Shown here: piece after piece, positions 1 through 12,359 of the stretch
Numbering within the stretch: the first letter of the stretch is position 1
How the letters are laid out: each line of letters opens with the position of its first letter
NCBI GenBank assembly: GCA_032207245.1
Contig: CM063502.1
Coordinates: 46,873,904-46,937,903, forward strand
From: Pardosa pseudoannulata
Lineage: Eukaryota; Arthropoda; Arachnida; Araneae; Lycosidae
DNA length: 64,000 bases
Direction: 5' to 3'
Notes under the pieces: model-generated
The model's database searches: none
Told to the model about the DNA's origin: nothing
The model's input: only the letters and a program-made list of their open reading frames with translations
Position numbers and translations under genes: made by a program

Positions 1-2060
1 ATATTTAGACTGATTTAATTTTCTGTGAATTTCAAGAGATAGAAGATCTTATTTATTTGTCATCAACTTCAATGTAGGTGAAAGTGAAATTGCTATGAAG
101 GTGCTGAAAAACAAATCTAGAAAAGAAAAAAAATCGATGATCGGTTCCCCTGACTTAACATCTTAAAATATATTTAAATAAAAATTCAGAATTTCTACGC
201 AGTATTCAATTACGAAGCAAAATTGATTGGAAAAGGTGACCATGGAATTGTTCGTAATGTTTTACACACTCTTGAACCGTTTTGTTTACATTTTTATCTT
301 TCAAAGTTAAGCATTACAATAGAAAATTCCTCTTGCTCTGTCTTGGTATTCTATGGATTTTTCAATTTAAAGAATAGTATGAAATCCATTAAAAAGTGAC
401 GAGAGTTTGTGTTAGATTTTTTGATAAGTCTGATGTTATATTTAAGTTTCAAATAAGAATTTTGTTTTGATGGGAAAAAATGATTAGAAAAATTTTCAAG
501 ACAGGAATTATAGAACAAATTTGCAAAATGCTTTTCCGTCAGGTGTTTAAAAAGTTTTAATTATTGGACTGAAAAATATATATGGGACTTCTCACATATT
601 AGTCTAACTTATTTTAACTTTATAATGCTTGATATTATCCCGATGCTACTTACTGTAATGGATTAAAGGGAACATAGTGCCTTTCCAGTCTTAAAATCTT
701 TCCTATGCCAAAATTTTTTCGGTTCATCATAAACAAAAAGTTCTGCTCTTTTTAGAAAGAACATTTATAAGTTTTATTTATAACGTTCATGCTTCGAAAA
801 ATTATTTTATTTCACCATTTCAAATAGTATAAAATTTTTAAAATAACAGAAAATATTCATCAAATAAAATAAAGGGAAATTCATTTACTCGAAAGGTAAT
901 TGTGAAATATGTATATTAGAAATTAAATATTAATATGAAACTGGTGTAATTAATTATTTATTAATTACTTCAGTTCACTTCAATTAATCATTCGTTAAAT
1001 CTAAAATGTTAAAGGTACCTGACATTTTGAAATTAATGAAAAAAAAATAAAAAACTAAAATTTGGTAAGAAATTGGAAAAAAGGTCTTTTTTTTTTTTGC
1101 TATAAAATAAAATGCATTTCTCGTGTTAATATAATTGAAGTTCACAGAATATAAACGATAAATAGTTTCTATTTGATACAAAAATAGTCTTTAATTTGCA
1201 AGTTCTATTAGTTATTTTGCGGGTAGGTGAATTTCTATTTTTATCTCTTACTGTACATATTTTAGGTTTTTAAAATCATGTACTGTTTCACATAACAAAG
1301 CTGAATATTTTTATAAAGTTAGACCGTTATTAATGATCTAGGAAAAATTATTCTTAACAGAGAACATTCTACTTTATATTAAATCAAAAGTAGGCTATTT
1401 TATTGAAGACCTTTTAATTTTACAATTACTACGATTCCTTAAAACGTATAACAAAAATTTGATATAATGAGCTTTTAAATAAGATATAATTCGAGGAGTA
1501 TTTATTTTTAAAGAGATTCAATTTTACTTGGTTGATTTTTGTATTATTATGATTGAAAAATATCTTTAGTTACCTGAAAGGAGAAGTGAAGTTATATGTT
1601 TCAAATTTAATTGATAGACTAAATGCCAAATAAATAAAATTAGAAGGTTTTACTACTGTAACTTTCTCACACGGAATGATTTGGCTAATCACTTTCATTC
1701 AGACATTTTTAAATCTTACTTAAAAAAAAGTTATCACGCTTACTATTTTATTTATTTTTAGAAGTGGAATTGTGTTTCGTAAATGTGATGTTAGTTTTGC
1801 ATTTTTATTTTTAAAATAAATTAACAAAATTAAATTATTTTACTTAATGACTTTATGCAATTTATATATTTATTTGTTACTAAAGTTTAGTTTTTTTTAA
1901 AAAAAGAAATAGTTTATAAATTATGATGACACTAATGGTGTTTATAAAGATCACATTATGATCACATACCCGTTTTGACAGCGAATGAATCTTTAGATTT
2001 ACTTTCGAGCTGTTTAATTTGTTTAATTACAAAAGGTAGATTGAGACACAGAAATTGAGG
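1..2060. other. AT-rich DNA without recognisable genes
   Basis: I see no convincing exon, RNA gene or transposon here. The one open frame on the minus strand around 1.0-1.2 kb is low-complexity, rich in Phe, Ile and Lys, and reads like random AT-rich sequence. Confidence 0.6.
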
Positions 2061-2066
2061 CAAAAT

Positions 2067-2100
2067 AATTGATATTGTATTTCCTAATACAATATCAATT
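2067..2100. repeat. Perfect hairpin, 15-bp arms, 4-nt loop
   Basis: The arm AATTGATATTGTATT at 2067-2081 is followed by the loop TCCT and then its exact reverse complement at 2086-2100. Such a tight, perfect hairpin may be a miniature transposon remnant or a replication-error product. No flanking duplication is visible. Confidence 0.85.
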
Positions 2101-2187
2101 TTATGATACTATTTTAATATGGATTTGAATACGACATAAACATATTCGTTGTTTAGCAAATCTTACTTCATCATCTATAAGCTAACA

Positions 2188-2245
2188 GAACAGAATAAAA
2201 TAGTTTTGAAAGCTATAAGTTTTAAATAAATATTTTATTCTGTTC
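2188..2245. repeat. Inverted repeat, 15-bp arms, 28-nt spacer
   Basis: GAACAGAATAAAATA at 2188-2202 is repeated as its exact reverse complement at 2231-2245. It lies 90 bp from the 2067-2100 hairpin, so the two may belong to one decayed inverted-repeat element. Confidence 0.8.
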
Positions 2246-2663
2246 AACCAAAATATGCAGGAAGTAAAAATGTGTATTTCCAGAATACAATAATTTTCGG
2301 GATGGCAGTATGCATGGTGTTACGCCATCTCCACTTCATGTATAGCCACCACAAATAACTAGATTTTAAAAATTAAATTTTTAACTTTCATTTTATGAGT
2401 CCAAATTCTTGACGCTTTTCCTTTGGGATTAATAATTTAGTTCTTGGTCTTAATTTCTCTTAACGATATTGGGCGATTCTAAACAGTATAATTCTACTGC
2501 AGAGGTTTTCAAATGGTGTGCCTTGTGGTATTCCAGAGAAATATGTGCCCACATCCCACATATAAAATAAATATAGTTACTCTTTTGTACCCCTATATTA
2601 CGCCTATACCGTTTTTTTTTGTCAACAGATCATTATTTCTTAATTAACGGATTTTCTTACTAA

Positions 2664-2748
2664 AGTTTGGTTTGGTTTAAAGCACGGACTACATTTTTAC
2701 TATGCGAGATCTATTGAGACCGGGGCCTACTGATTAAAGACGATTAAA
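2664..2748 (-). mobile_element. SINE-A remnant (3' part)
   Basis: On the minus strand this resembles the SINE-A body and tail. The window reads GTTTGGTTTGG, then a degenerate 'gctacggtctac' region, then 'gagaccggggcctac', in the same order as in the better copies at 30891 and 5839. The tRNA-like head is missing and divergence is high, so this is an old copy. Confidence 0.6.
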
Positions 2749-3239
2749 CAAACACCATTCCTTTATCTTTATACTTTTTAGAGGTTTCCAGTTTAATAAT
2801 AATAACATATATCTCTGTATATATTTCTGAAATGTTATTTATTTCTCCACTTTTTGTTACAGATAAATAATTATATTCAATCTGTTTGTAATAAATTTTG
2901 ATTCTGTCTATAATTTTCATTTTAAGACCTCCTGTTTTGTTATGAAAATTACCATGTTAAAACAGAAAAATGTATCGGGTGGATCGAACTGGATATGCTA
3001 AGAATTTAAAGTTAAAATTTTCCGTAGGTGTTGCTGTTACCCTAGACATTACCAATGTACAAAAAACATTATTAATTTATCTGTGAGGATTAAAAGTGCA
3101 ATTATTTTGAATTACTTATCAAAAGACCAAAATTGAATTGTCAAAATGAAAATGTAATTACACGATTTTCGTGATTTATGATCGAAAATCTAAAAAATTT
3201 GAGACTACTTAAGTTTTAGTAACTATTTTAACTAAAATT

Positions 3240-3546
3240 AGAAATCCTTAAATATGAAACATAAATAACTCGTTGCTATCAAATCTAATAATTAAAACAA
3301 ATTGCTTTGTTGAAATTACTTGAAATCTTTTATGAAAAACCAGGAAACATTTGCAAAAATAAATACCGTTAGCTTACTCTGTAGAAACGGAAAAATAAGA
3401 AATCCTTAAATATGAAACATAAATAACTCGATGCTATCCAATCTAATAATTAAAAAAAATTGCTTTGTTCAAATTACATGAAAACTTTTAAGAAAAACCA
3501 GGAAATATTTGAACTAAATACTGTTAGCTTACTCTGTAGAAACGGA
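3240..3546. repeat. Two-unit tandem duplication, 158-bp period
   Basis: The segment beginning AAATCCTTAAATATGAAAC at 3242 recurs at 3400. Both units end in 'gttagcttactctgtagaaacgg'. They differ by only a few substitutions and a short deletion, so the duplication is fairly young. No gene is involved. Confidence 0.85.
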
Positions 3547-3611
3547 TTATTTTCGTAAATTCATTTACTTAATAAAAGACTTATGTACATTGGAGTTTCA
3601 ATGCGTATTAT

Positions 3612-3733
3612 GGCGGACAATGGTAGAATGGGTAGGACACTGGCTTTCAGATTCCAGGCTCGTGGTTAGAATTTCGCTGAGGGCAAGAATGTGATACAAT
3701 TATTCGGAATCTGCGTGAAGCAGTAAGTCCTGG
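3612..3733 (+). mobile_element. SINE-A-like remnant
   Basis: A tRNA-like head (A-box-like 'gaatgggtaggacactgg') is followed by 'tcggaatctgcgtgaag' and 'cagtaagtcctgg', which correspond to the SINE-A body ('tcggaatcggctttaag', 'cagtaggtcccgg'). The B box is degraded and the tail is gone. Confidence 0.5.
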
Positions 3734-3810
3734 CCAGGGAAGTAGCGTTAACTTTTCCATGGGGGTGGGGGTTCCCATTTCAAATCATCTCCCCATCACT
3801 ACGCTACTGG
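3733..3810. repeat. Short inverted-repeat element
   Basis: CCAGGGAAGTAGCGT at the left is mirrored by ACGCTACTGG at the right, around a G-rich core ('gggggtgggggttccc'). This looks like a miniature inverted-repeat element or a transposon end joined directly to the preceding SINE remnant. Confidence 0.45.
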
Positions 3811-3839
3811 CTACGATCTAGTAGCCTTCTTGTTTGAAA

Positions 3840-5800
3840 AACTGATAGTGCTCTAAACAAAATCTAATCAGATCATATTTTATTTCCCTAAAAGGATGAT
3901 CACTGAGTATAATCCTCTAATACTGAACTACAAAAACTTGATTATTTTTATATTAAATTAATTGAAACGTTTTTAATGTATTTTAAGATGTAAAACAAAA
4001 TAAAGAGATAATCCATGAGTATATAGGAATTACACAAACTTTTTAATTTTATGAAAAAATGATACAAAAATTGGTAACTGGGTGAAATATCTATAGTACA
4101 TTCCTAAAATAAATAATCACAATTATAATTAGCAAAATTAATGATATCACTATAAATATACAATTATGGAAGGGATATTTTGAAGGTAATTTGAATATGG
4201 AAAAAATTTAAGCGTTTTATAGATATCTTTATTTCTGAAGCACCATAGTGTATTAATGATTTTGGTCTACCTTTAGGGCATTAATATGCGTATCTGCATC
4301 ATATGAACATGTATTAGAATAAGAAATGAGAAACTTGAAATTCTCGAGGATTTATAGTTGAACAGTTTATAATCAGTATTTATTATATTGTTTTGAGCAA
4401 TTAAGCGAGAACGTAAACGTTTAGCAGCTCGAAACGTGTAAATCTAATCTGTGTGTATAATACAAAGAAATGTCATAACAAATTATACTTAACACATTCT
4501 AAATTTCCTTCCCACAATTGTGTCACCAAATATAGCATTAATTACAGAGAAACTGGGTTTGTGAAAGAAAAATGCATCTTTTGAAACCCAATTGTATTTT
4601 ATCTGGTATTACCGCCTCTGTTTTATTATTGAAAAACAAAACTAAAGCAGCCATTAAATGTTGACTCTATGATGTTTATCTGTTTATATAAGTCATATCT
4701 GCTAGTTGTTAGTGCCCTGAAATTTATGAAAGATTTTGTCTCGCATCAACAAATAACCGAAGATGAAAGATGAAAAGCTTTCATTTAAATTATAGGAAGG
4801 TAATAAGCTATCTTTATTCATTTGTTATTACAACGTTGCAGTAATTTAATCTTATCTATTAATTAAAACAAGCGAATAAATTAATGAAATCAAAAATTAC
4901 CATCTCATAGTTAATTTTCTTTAAACACCAGTTTTCAAATGGTAGAGTTTGTGAAAAATTGTAGACTGTCTCATTTTTATGTTTAAACAGCTAATAATAG
5001 TGTGAAAACCGGGAAAGGTATGATTAATTACTTACTTAATTTTGTTGACATTAGGAACGATAATATACTTCATAAGTTTGTTTTAAAATGCACATTTAAT
5101 TTTACCTTCAAGCATGTTTATTGCTAACACTTAGATGTTACATATCCTTTCCATTTTCCATTTATAAATCAAAAGATTAATTATAATTTTTTTCTTATTC
5201 CTGTTGGTTGATTAAAGATAAAGCAATTTCACTGCTTGTTTGATTTTTGATTTAAAATGCTGATATTTTAGTGATGACTTTTATAAATTTACAACTGCAT
5301 GTGATGTTTACTTTACATAAACTGTAATGTTTTGTCCAAAATTTATAACTTTATTACAATGCAATTTTTAAGGTCGTTTAAACCGTTTATTTTCTCTAGA
5401 CAACTTTTGCTACCAATCAATTGATTTATTTATTTTGCATTTGTGGGGAATTTCCCTCATAAATTTGAAAACAGGGTGTAGGAGAGAAACGATTTATTTA
5501 TAGCAAGAAGCGACTGCAGTTAGCGTTTTCATAAGCTAGATTAAAAAGTAATTTAAAAGCAAGTCCTGTTTTAAAAATTAAAGACAAGTACTATACGAAA
5601 TTATGATATTGAATAAGAGACATCATAAAATATATCATATGCTCATATTTATTTAATTGTATGAGGTGTAAAATTTAAACTATTTCCATCTTCAATGAAA
5701 ACCTCACGTAATATAACTTTGTACCGATGTACTTTCCCACGATGGTCAGCACGTTCATACACAGCTGTAGAATAAATTTCCAAGAAGAATTTAGGTGCAG
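3840..5800. other. AT-rich DNA without recognisable genes
   Basis: No exon with plausible splice borders and no repeat copy could be recognised. Several stretches have long runs of A or T. Confidence 0.55.
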
Positions 5801-5838
5801 CTGTTGACTTCGAGTTTTAGTGGGGACCCCTGCGGAGG

Positions 5839-5993
5839 TTTGGTTTGGAGAGCTACGGTCTACTGTTTTGCACACGAGGGCTAATGTAACCGGGACCTAC
5901 AGTTTAAAGCCGATTCCAAACGGCTACAAAATCCATGCCAGCAGCGGGACTCGAACCCGCGAACTTCGATTCCGAAGAGCAGCACTCTACCAT
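5839..5993 (-). mobile_element. SINE-A copy, head type II
   Basis: On the minus strand the element starts with a tRNA-like head: an A-box-like 'ggtagagtgctgctc' and a canonical B box, GCGGGTTCGAGTCCCGC. It continues into the shared SINE-A body ('aatcggctttaa', 'tagccctcgtgtgcaaaac', 'agtagaccgtag') and ends in CCAAACC. A 12-bp duplication flanks it, CCCCTGCGGAGG at 5827-5838 and CCCCTGCAGAGG at 5994-6005, as expected for target-primed insertion. The head differs from the copies at 23339 and 51207, so two head variants share one body. It is not a tRNA gene because the anticodon arm does not fold properly and there is no acceptor stem. Confidence 0.85.
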
Positions 5994-6039
5994 CCCCTGC
6001 AGAGGAGTTATAGATCACGGAGTGGCACAATTGTAACGG

Positions 6040-6401
6040 TCAAGCCCAGACAGGGATGTAAGCGTGAGATATGGGGGCGGGGGCTAAGAAATAATGTCAG
6101 CTTTCACAAAGGGGCTTTTTTAATGAGCCCGAAGGGGTTTCCCACATCTACACGCCCGAAGGGGGTGCAGATGTGGGAAAATTTCACCAACAAGTGATTG
6201 GCAACGAAAAAAAGGGTTGTTAAAACCGAGGTGAAGAGTTGTGAAAGAGAGTGAAAAAAAGGAGTCGAAGTCGGGATTCAATAGTGGCTGGACATCGAAA
6301 TCCCGTGCCTGCACGCCCACACCGACATCCTGTACCCCCGAACGCCAGCATCGACAATCAGCATGATGACAGCTCAGCCTGCTCCCCTGTAATTACTGGA
6401 G
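6040..6401 (+). other. GC-rich block, possible untranslated exon
   Basis: About 360 bp that is clearly richer in G and C than its surroundings, ending at 6401 in GGAG|GTAAAC, an acceptable splice donor. No long reading frame passes through it. It may be a first exon, a CpG-type promoter, or part of an unrecognised mobile element next to the SINE at 5839. A strong stem-loop lies inside at 6141-6177. Confidence 0.25.
6141..6177. repeat. Stem-loop with 13-bp arms
   Basis: CCCACATCTACAC at 6141-6153 pairs with GTGCAGATGTGGG at 6165-6177 (12 of 13). The loop contains GCCCGAAGGGG, and the same GCCCGAAGGGG also occurs just upstream at about 6127, so the arm is embedded in a short direct repeat. Confidence 0.8.
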
Positions 6402-6419
6402 GTAAACTTGATAATTATT

Positions 6420-7680
6420 CATAATCATTACCTTGGGTCTCAGAATCTTTTGATTAAGGAATAAAGTATAAAAACAAAAATAAAATTGTAATGAAATGTT
6501 GTATAATGATAAACGTCGAGTAATGAATGTTATATATAATAATCAGAAATAATTTCTGTAAATAATTAGTATACATAATAAATGTTTTAATTCAAATATA
6601 AGGTATTATATTTTTACTGTGTTTCCCCTTTGAGAACGAACACTAGTGTTAGTGTAAATACATTACAACAAACTAAATACTAATTTAAATTTTCTTTCTA
6701 TTTCTTTCTTTGAAAAGCAGTCATAAAATAACTTAGTACCTATTTATATTAGTCTCTTCTATAATGAACACAACATTGCACTCAAAGGTCTTATCACCTG
6801 TTAAGCTGCTGATAATATGCGGATTTCTCGTGGGATAGCGAACAGTTTTCGACTCATCTATTTTGGCTCAGGTTCACGTGTGATTAAACCTTTGATTGGT
6901 TAACAATTCTTTGTTATCACGTGAGAAATCCGTTCATTCTTCATCGGGAAAAGAAAGCGTCAACTGAATGTGTTGCTTTTTCAACAAGTACAGGCTGAAA
7001 TGTGATAAAGCCTTTACTAATGCATAGCGTAAATATACATGAAGGACAAGTACTATTCTGAAATCATCTATTCTAAAAAATGTATGCGTATTCAAACGTC
7101 TATAAAAAACCGAATTAGACCTTTATATAATAGAAAAACAATTTTTTCTTCTTCCTGAAGTCCATTCGGGCATCACAAACATCATGCGTTTGAGTTGTTC
7201 ACTGTGTGTTCACTTGAGTTGTTAACTGCATTGAGGCAATGCTGGGTTAAGAAGTAGGTCTCTATCTTACTCGTGTTGCAAGAAACCATTACCATTCGAA
7301 TAGTTAACTGTCTTCAGAGCTCATAGCTGCCACAGGAGTAGTAGCGATGTCGCATTCGAGTTCTCTCTGGTTTTAATACAAGTTTATTTACTCTGTAAAC
7401 ACGATTAGTGGTTCAGATCGAAGATGCAATCAAATTTAATCAAATCATTAAGAAGAGAAATAATTAGTCAAAAAGGAAATAATTGTTCAATATCAAAAAG
7501 TAATCAAACTGTAATATTTCTATGTGAGAACTTCAGTGGGAAGCCTGCCGAAGTTCGAAACCACGCTAGTCTGGCGCCCTCTATATAATCAAATAATTTC
7601 CACTGAAGTAAGAGTTTACAGAAGACTTAAACAAGTTAATATTAACAATTTAGCCACCTCCCTTTAGTGTTCTCATAAAT
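6420..7680. other. Unique DNA without recognisable genes
   Basis: Mixed-composition unique sequence. No long frame, no RNA gene and no recognised repeat. Confidence 0.5.
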
Positions 7681-7689
7681 GTGACCAAT

Positions 7690-7783
7690 TTCAGAAGAAA
7701 TTCGATACACCAGGATTCGAAACTAGCAACCGTACAGTTATGAGATCGATGCCTTTGCTGACTGAACTACCAAGGCCCATGTA
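7690..7783 (-). mobile_element. tRNA-like SINE head (SINE-B-like), truncated by (TA)n
   Basis: The minus strand reads 'ccttggtagttcagtcagcaaaggc' (A-box-like) and then TTTCGAATCCTGG (B-box-like), the order expected for a pol III promoter. It resembles the head of the SINE-B copy at 45660-46025 ('gtcgatgcatttgctgattaagct'). The body is absent; the copy runs straight into the (TA)n tract. Confidence 0.55.
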
Positions 7784-8345
<562 letters not shown>

Positions 8346-8959
8346 CATTTTTGGAAACGTGTGTAGCTATTTTTAATTTGTTTTGTCAGAAAATCATTTG
8401 TGGAGTAAAAAAATATCTAGGGATCAATAAAAATTCTATTTATATATAGATGCATTTTCACTATGTTTTTTTTTGTACAAAAAAGTAAATAAATTTAATT
8501 CGGTTGATTTTAGTATTTAACTCGGAACTTAACTAAACTTTTACTTAAATTACTAACCAAGTAAGATGAGTTTAATATAAAAAGAAAATTTTAAATAGGA
8601 ATAGAATTTTACCTTTTTTTTAAAAGAGAAAATATTTTTTTCTATTATGTTAAAAAGTCATAAAAATTGTATTAAAATTCCAAAACTTTCAAAAAAGTTT
8701 CTGAGTTGCGAATTTTATTTTATTAGGATAGATGAAACTTCTAACACTCGAGACAGATTTAAATGGGATAATTTTACTAATTCTTATTTCTTATTAATAT
8801 GCTTAGCAGTTGAAAAATATAGCTTTATTTAGATCAAAAAATTTTCTTTATCTTTTCAATGAAACTTAATCAAAATCACTGAAACAAGAATACTTCATAT
8901 TTGTGTATTGTGAACATAATTATGATGGATTCTTTTCACTATAATGAAAAAAAAAATTC

Positions 8960-9830
8960 AATTTACACAAGACTAGGGAAGTTAAATTTTTGTGATTTAT
9001 ATGAATGTTTTAAGGTTATGTTGACGGAAATAAATTTCTGTCTGATCCGGGGCTTTCCCAAAAAACTAGTGTTGATAAACGAACAACTAATAGAGTCACA
9101 AGACATGACGCGACTGACACGATGCAACATCATGAGAAGGGGTTCGATCTCGTCGTTTTTTAGCTGTAAAGTACTGCCTTTTCTGAAATTTAGGAAAATT
9201 GAGGAAATTACTTTTTTCTGTGTTGTATGACTGTTTCAAGATCACATGAACCGGAAAAAGATTTTTGCCACTTCAGGGGATTTTCTGGACAACTAGAAGG
9301 TTGATAAGTTGACAAGTGGTACAGCGGGAAGAGTGGAGGACCTATGAACGAACCCGAAGCAAGGTCACAAGAAAGGTTTCAGTCTTTTCGTTTTAACTTC
9401 TCGGAAGTATTGGTTTTTTTTGAGTTTAGGAAAATTGAGGAAATTACTTTTTTCTGTGTTGTATGAATGTTTCAAGGTCACATGAACCGGAAAAAGATTT
9501 CTACCTAGTTTTTCTGGACAACTAGATGGTTGATAAACTGAAGACTAGTACAAAAGGGGAGGACTTATGCACTGACACGAAGCAAGATCACAAGAAAGGG
9601 TTCAGTACTGTTTTTACTTCCTGAAAGTATTGCTTTTTCTGGAATTCGGGAAAACCAGGGAAATGATTTTTTTTGTATGAATGTTGGAAGATCGCCTAGA
9701 GTTCAAAAGTGTTTATGTCTCCCCAGGGACTTCTTAGACGACTGGAAGACTGATTAATTGACAACTTTTAGAATCACAAGATGGGAGTACCTATGCAAAG
9801 ACACGAAAGAAAATCATAAGGGGAGGAGGA
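8960..9830 (+). repeat. Degenerate tandem array, ~220-236-bp unit
   Basis: Nearly four diverged units are visible. 'taggaaaattgaggaaattac' occurs at 9191 and 9427, with a decayed form at 9646. 'gttgataa' followed by 'gacaa' or a variant recurs near 9073, 9300, 9530 and 9752, and 'cacaagaaa' recurs with the same spacing. Divergence is roughly 15-30% between units, so the array is old. No gene is present. Confidence 0.75.
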
Positions 9831-9978
9831 AGACAATAAATAGCCTGGATTAGTATCGATTTTTCTCAAGCCCATGAAGATTCGACAAAACTAAAATCGC
9901 TTATGCACTCTCACATTGACATCGATAGTGTATTTAAAGAATTAAAGGCAATACAACTCTCCTTCTTTGCAGTTGGGC

Positions 9979-10002
9979 GATCCACTTGCACAAAGTAGGT
10001 AT
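9979..10002 (+). repeat. 24-bp segment shared with 36822-36845
   Basis: GATCCACTTGCACAAAGTAG followed by GTAT is identical here and at 36822, and CTTTGCAGT precedes both at different distances. It is probably a fragment of a dispersed element, since the second copy lies inside the transposon at 36093-37041. Confidence 0.7.
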
Positions 10003-10009
10003 GGGCAGT

Positions 10010-12009
10010 CTGATGCAGTTTGAGTTTCAAAATTTATATATATTTTTTCTCTATTTAATGTTCTTCGTTTTTTTTAATAAACTTATAAACATCAAAATTC
10101 GCCAGATCACAATAGTTGCTGTGGATACCGACATGTTTGTCCGTAACTGGCGTGAAATTGACTACTTTCTTTATATTCTCTGTGCAACGAAGAGTGAACA
10201 AATGGACGTTGACTGAAAACGTCCATAAAACTTTTTTAATCTATCTAACTAATAATATTAATATTTTAAATCTATCTTTATTATTTCAGGGGTTATTAAC
10301 ACCAAAATGTGTCAGCCCATTTATAGATACCCTTTATATCATAAATTTAATTAATCTGGAAATTAGTGGATTATTGCTCTCACTATTATAGTCTTCAATT
10401 TTGTTAATGGAGATAAAATAACATTATTGCGAAAATTATATATTAAATAACATTTCTGATTTTACTGTTTAAAAAGATGTTTTATTTTATTGAAAGCTGG
10501 TAAACTCTCTTATAATCGTTTAAAGTATTCAAAATAAATATGAAAGTCACCTTAAGGTTGGAGGTTGCCTTCCAATTGCTTGATTTTTATCTACTGTATT
10601 TGGTGGCAGAAAAAGTTTAGCAGTGAGTTTGCTAATTAAAGGCTTCATAAGACAACTGTTATACTAATCACTACATTGCATTTGAGTTTTTTTTCGCAAG
10701 CCACAATATTTGTTTCAAATAATTTAGATAATATTTCTAAACAGATGATTATGACAACATAAAAAGATTCACTTTGATAAAACAAATTAAAGTATTAAAC
10801 ATACACAAGTAGAACTATGCTAGTTTAGGAACTTTTTAAAATATATAGCCACAATACAATGAAAAGAACTTTGACTCATAAATAAACTGTGTAATGAAGT
10901 TTCAAGAACTACTATCCCAGCATAATTCTATCAGATTTGCCAGGTCCTCAGGAATAGTATCAATCTATAGCACATCATAACAAAGAAAAGTTCCAAGGAA
11001 AAATTAAGAAAATTTGTAAGCTAAAAGTTAAGATGGATTATATATTAGGGAAAATTATTCTAATTAAATTTACGAATATTGCGGCATTTATTCAGAAGTA
11101 TGAATTAACAGAAGTTCTACCAGTAATCCTAAGCCATATCCCAAAAGGAGTAATTTGGGGAGCAGAAGATAAATGTTAAGATTTTCTTTATGGTATAATA
11201 GATTTCGGTGTCCTGATTAAATTATACTGATTCCCGTACGGCATTTTTTCCGTTCAATGATATTATTTCTCGATTTAATAACAATTTTTGTAGCTTTCGT
11301 ATTTTGGGGGATTTCGTATTTGCCAGCCAAGTTGGTAATTTTGTTTTCGCATTCTCTTGCAGAATCACTTTTTTTTGGAAGATTTGAATGCTACAAAAAG
11401 ATATACTTACGTACAGTAATCATAAATTCACACACTATGTGAATGCTGACTATCGAGTCACCATTTATAAATCACCGCTTACTAATGAGTCTACATTATC
11501 AAGTTAAACTTTTTTTCGTCGCGTAATTGAAAAGCGATATCCAATGATAACTTTCAAGAAAGCAAACAAAAAAATTGCCGCTGTCTTTCCTTCAGTTTTA
11601 AAAGCAATTAGAATGCGTTTGGTCTATGAAAAGGTATAAATACTAGTAAGAAATTTTCACTGCGTAGGAAGTATATTTGTACGAGCCAAGCAATATTTTT
11701 CCCGTTCTCAATTTGTTTATAAATAGTGCAAAAGCCCAAAGGGTTTGATTTAGACATATTCTTTTCTACTTTCTTGAATAGCAGCATAATATTTCTTGAA
11801 TTTAAGCATGCTATTTGAAGTATTATCTAGTTTCGAGTTGTATCATTGTAAAGAAACGAAAATAAACTAAAATTTCTTCATGACACTCTAATTTTCTTTC
11901 TTAAAGTACTGATGTGTAATTTCAAACATGATCATAAGTTACCGAGATTATTTTCTTCTAAATATGACATATCATTCTTTGAAGGAAAGTTCCGTAATTG
12001 CTCGCAGAA
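10010..12009. other. AT-rich DNA without recognisable genes
   Basis: Short frames of 60-90 codons occur but lack a coding-like composition. A good acceptor-like site (ttctcttgcag) at about 11366 has no matching exon that I can identify. Confidence 0.45.
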
Positions 12010-12353
12010 GTTTTGTTTCTGGAGCGTCGAGACTCGGAGAAGCAACTGGTGATGCGCGAATGCTGAGGGAGCAGGCGACAGGGCGGAGTTAAATGATACG
12101 ACGGAGCTCTGAAATTTTTAGGCAGAGGAACAAGAGCGGAGGGCTAAAAATTTAGCGTTCATTTTATTCGATCATATTGAGGATAACCAATATTCATTCT
12201 TCTAAAACCCTGGCTTCATAGACGCTGGCTTTGGCGACATCAATGAAAATACGCATTTGTCCTTAAATATTCAAGGAAGAGAATTCCAAAAAGTTTAACG
12301 TAACAAAGTTCTGGATATTTTTATTTATATAATTTACGATTTTCTTGCTACAG
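12010..12353 (+). other. Possible untranslated exon ending in a strong donor
   Basis: The region 12010-12150 is conspicuously GC-richer than its surroundings. The block ends at 12353 in CAG|GTAAGA, a near-perfect splice donor. The donor is preceded by 'ttttcttgcta', so TTTTCTTGCTACAG|GTAAG also looks like a joined acceptor-donor (recursive) splice point. No long frame is present. Linking it to the neuropeptide gene 40 kb downstream would be speculation. Confidence 0.25.
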
Positions 12354-12359
12354 GTAAGA

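Noticed and set aside
5936..5998. Possible tRNA gene (good B box)
   Set aside because: The anticodon arm is misfolded, the acceptor stem is missing, and the sequence continues into the SINE-A body with target duplications. It is a SINE head.
5820..6197. 125-codon + strand frame
   Set aside because: It runs antisense through a SINE-A copy and the adjacent GC-rich block. There is no recognisable domain.
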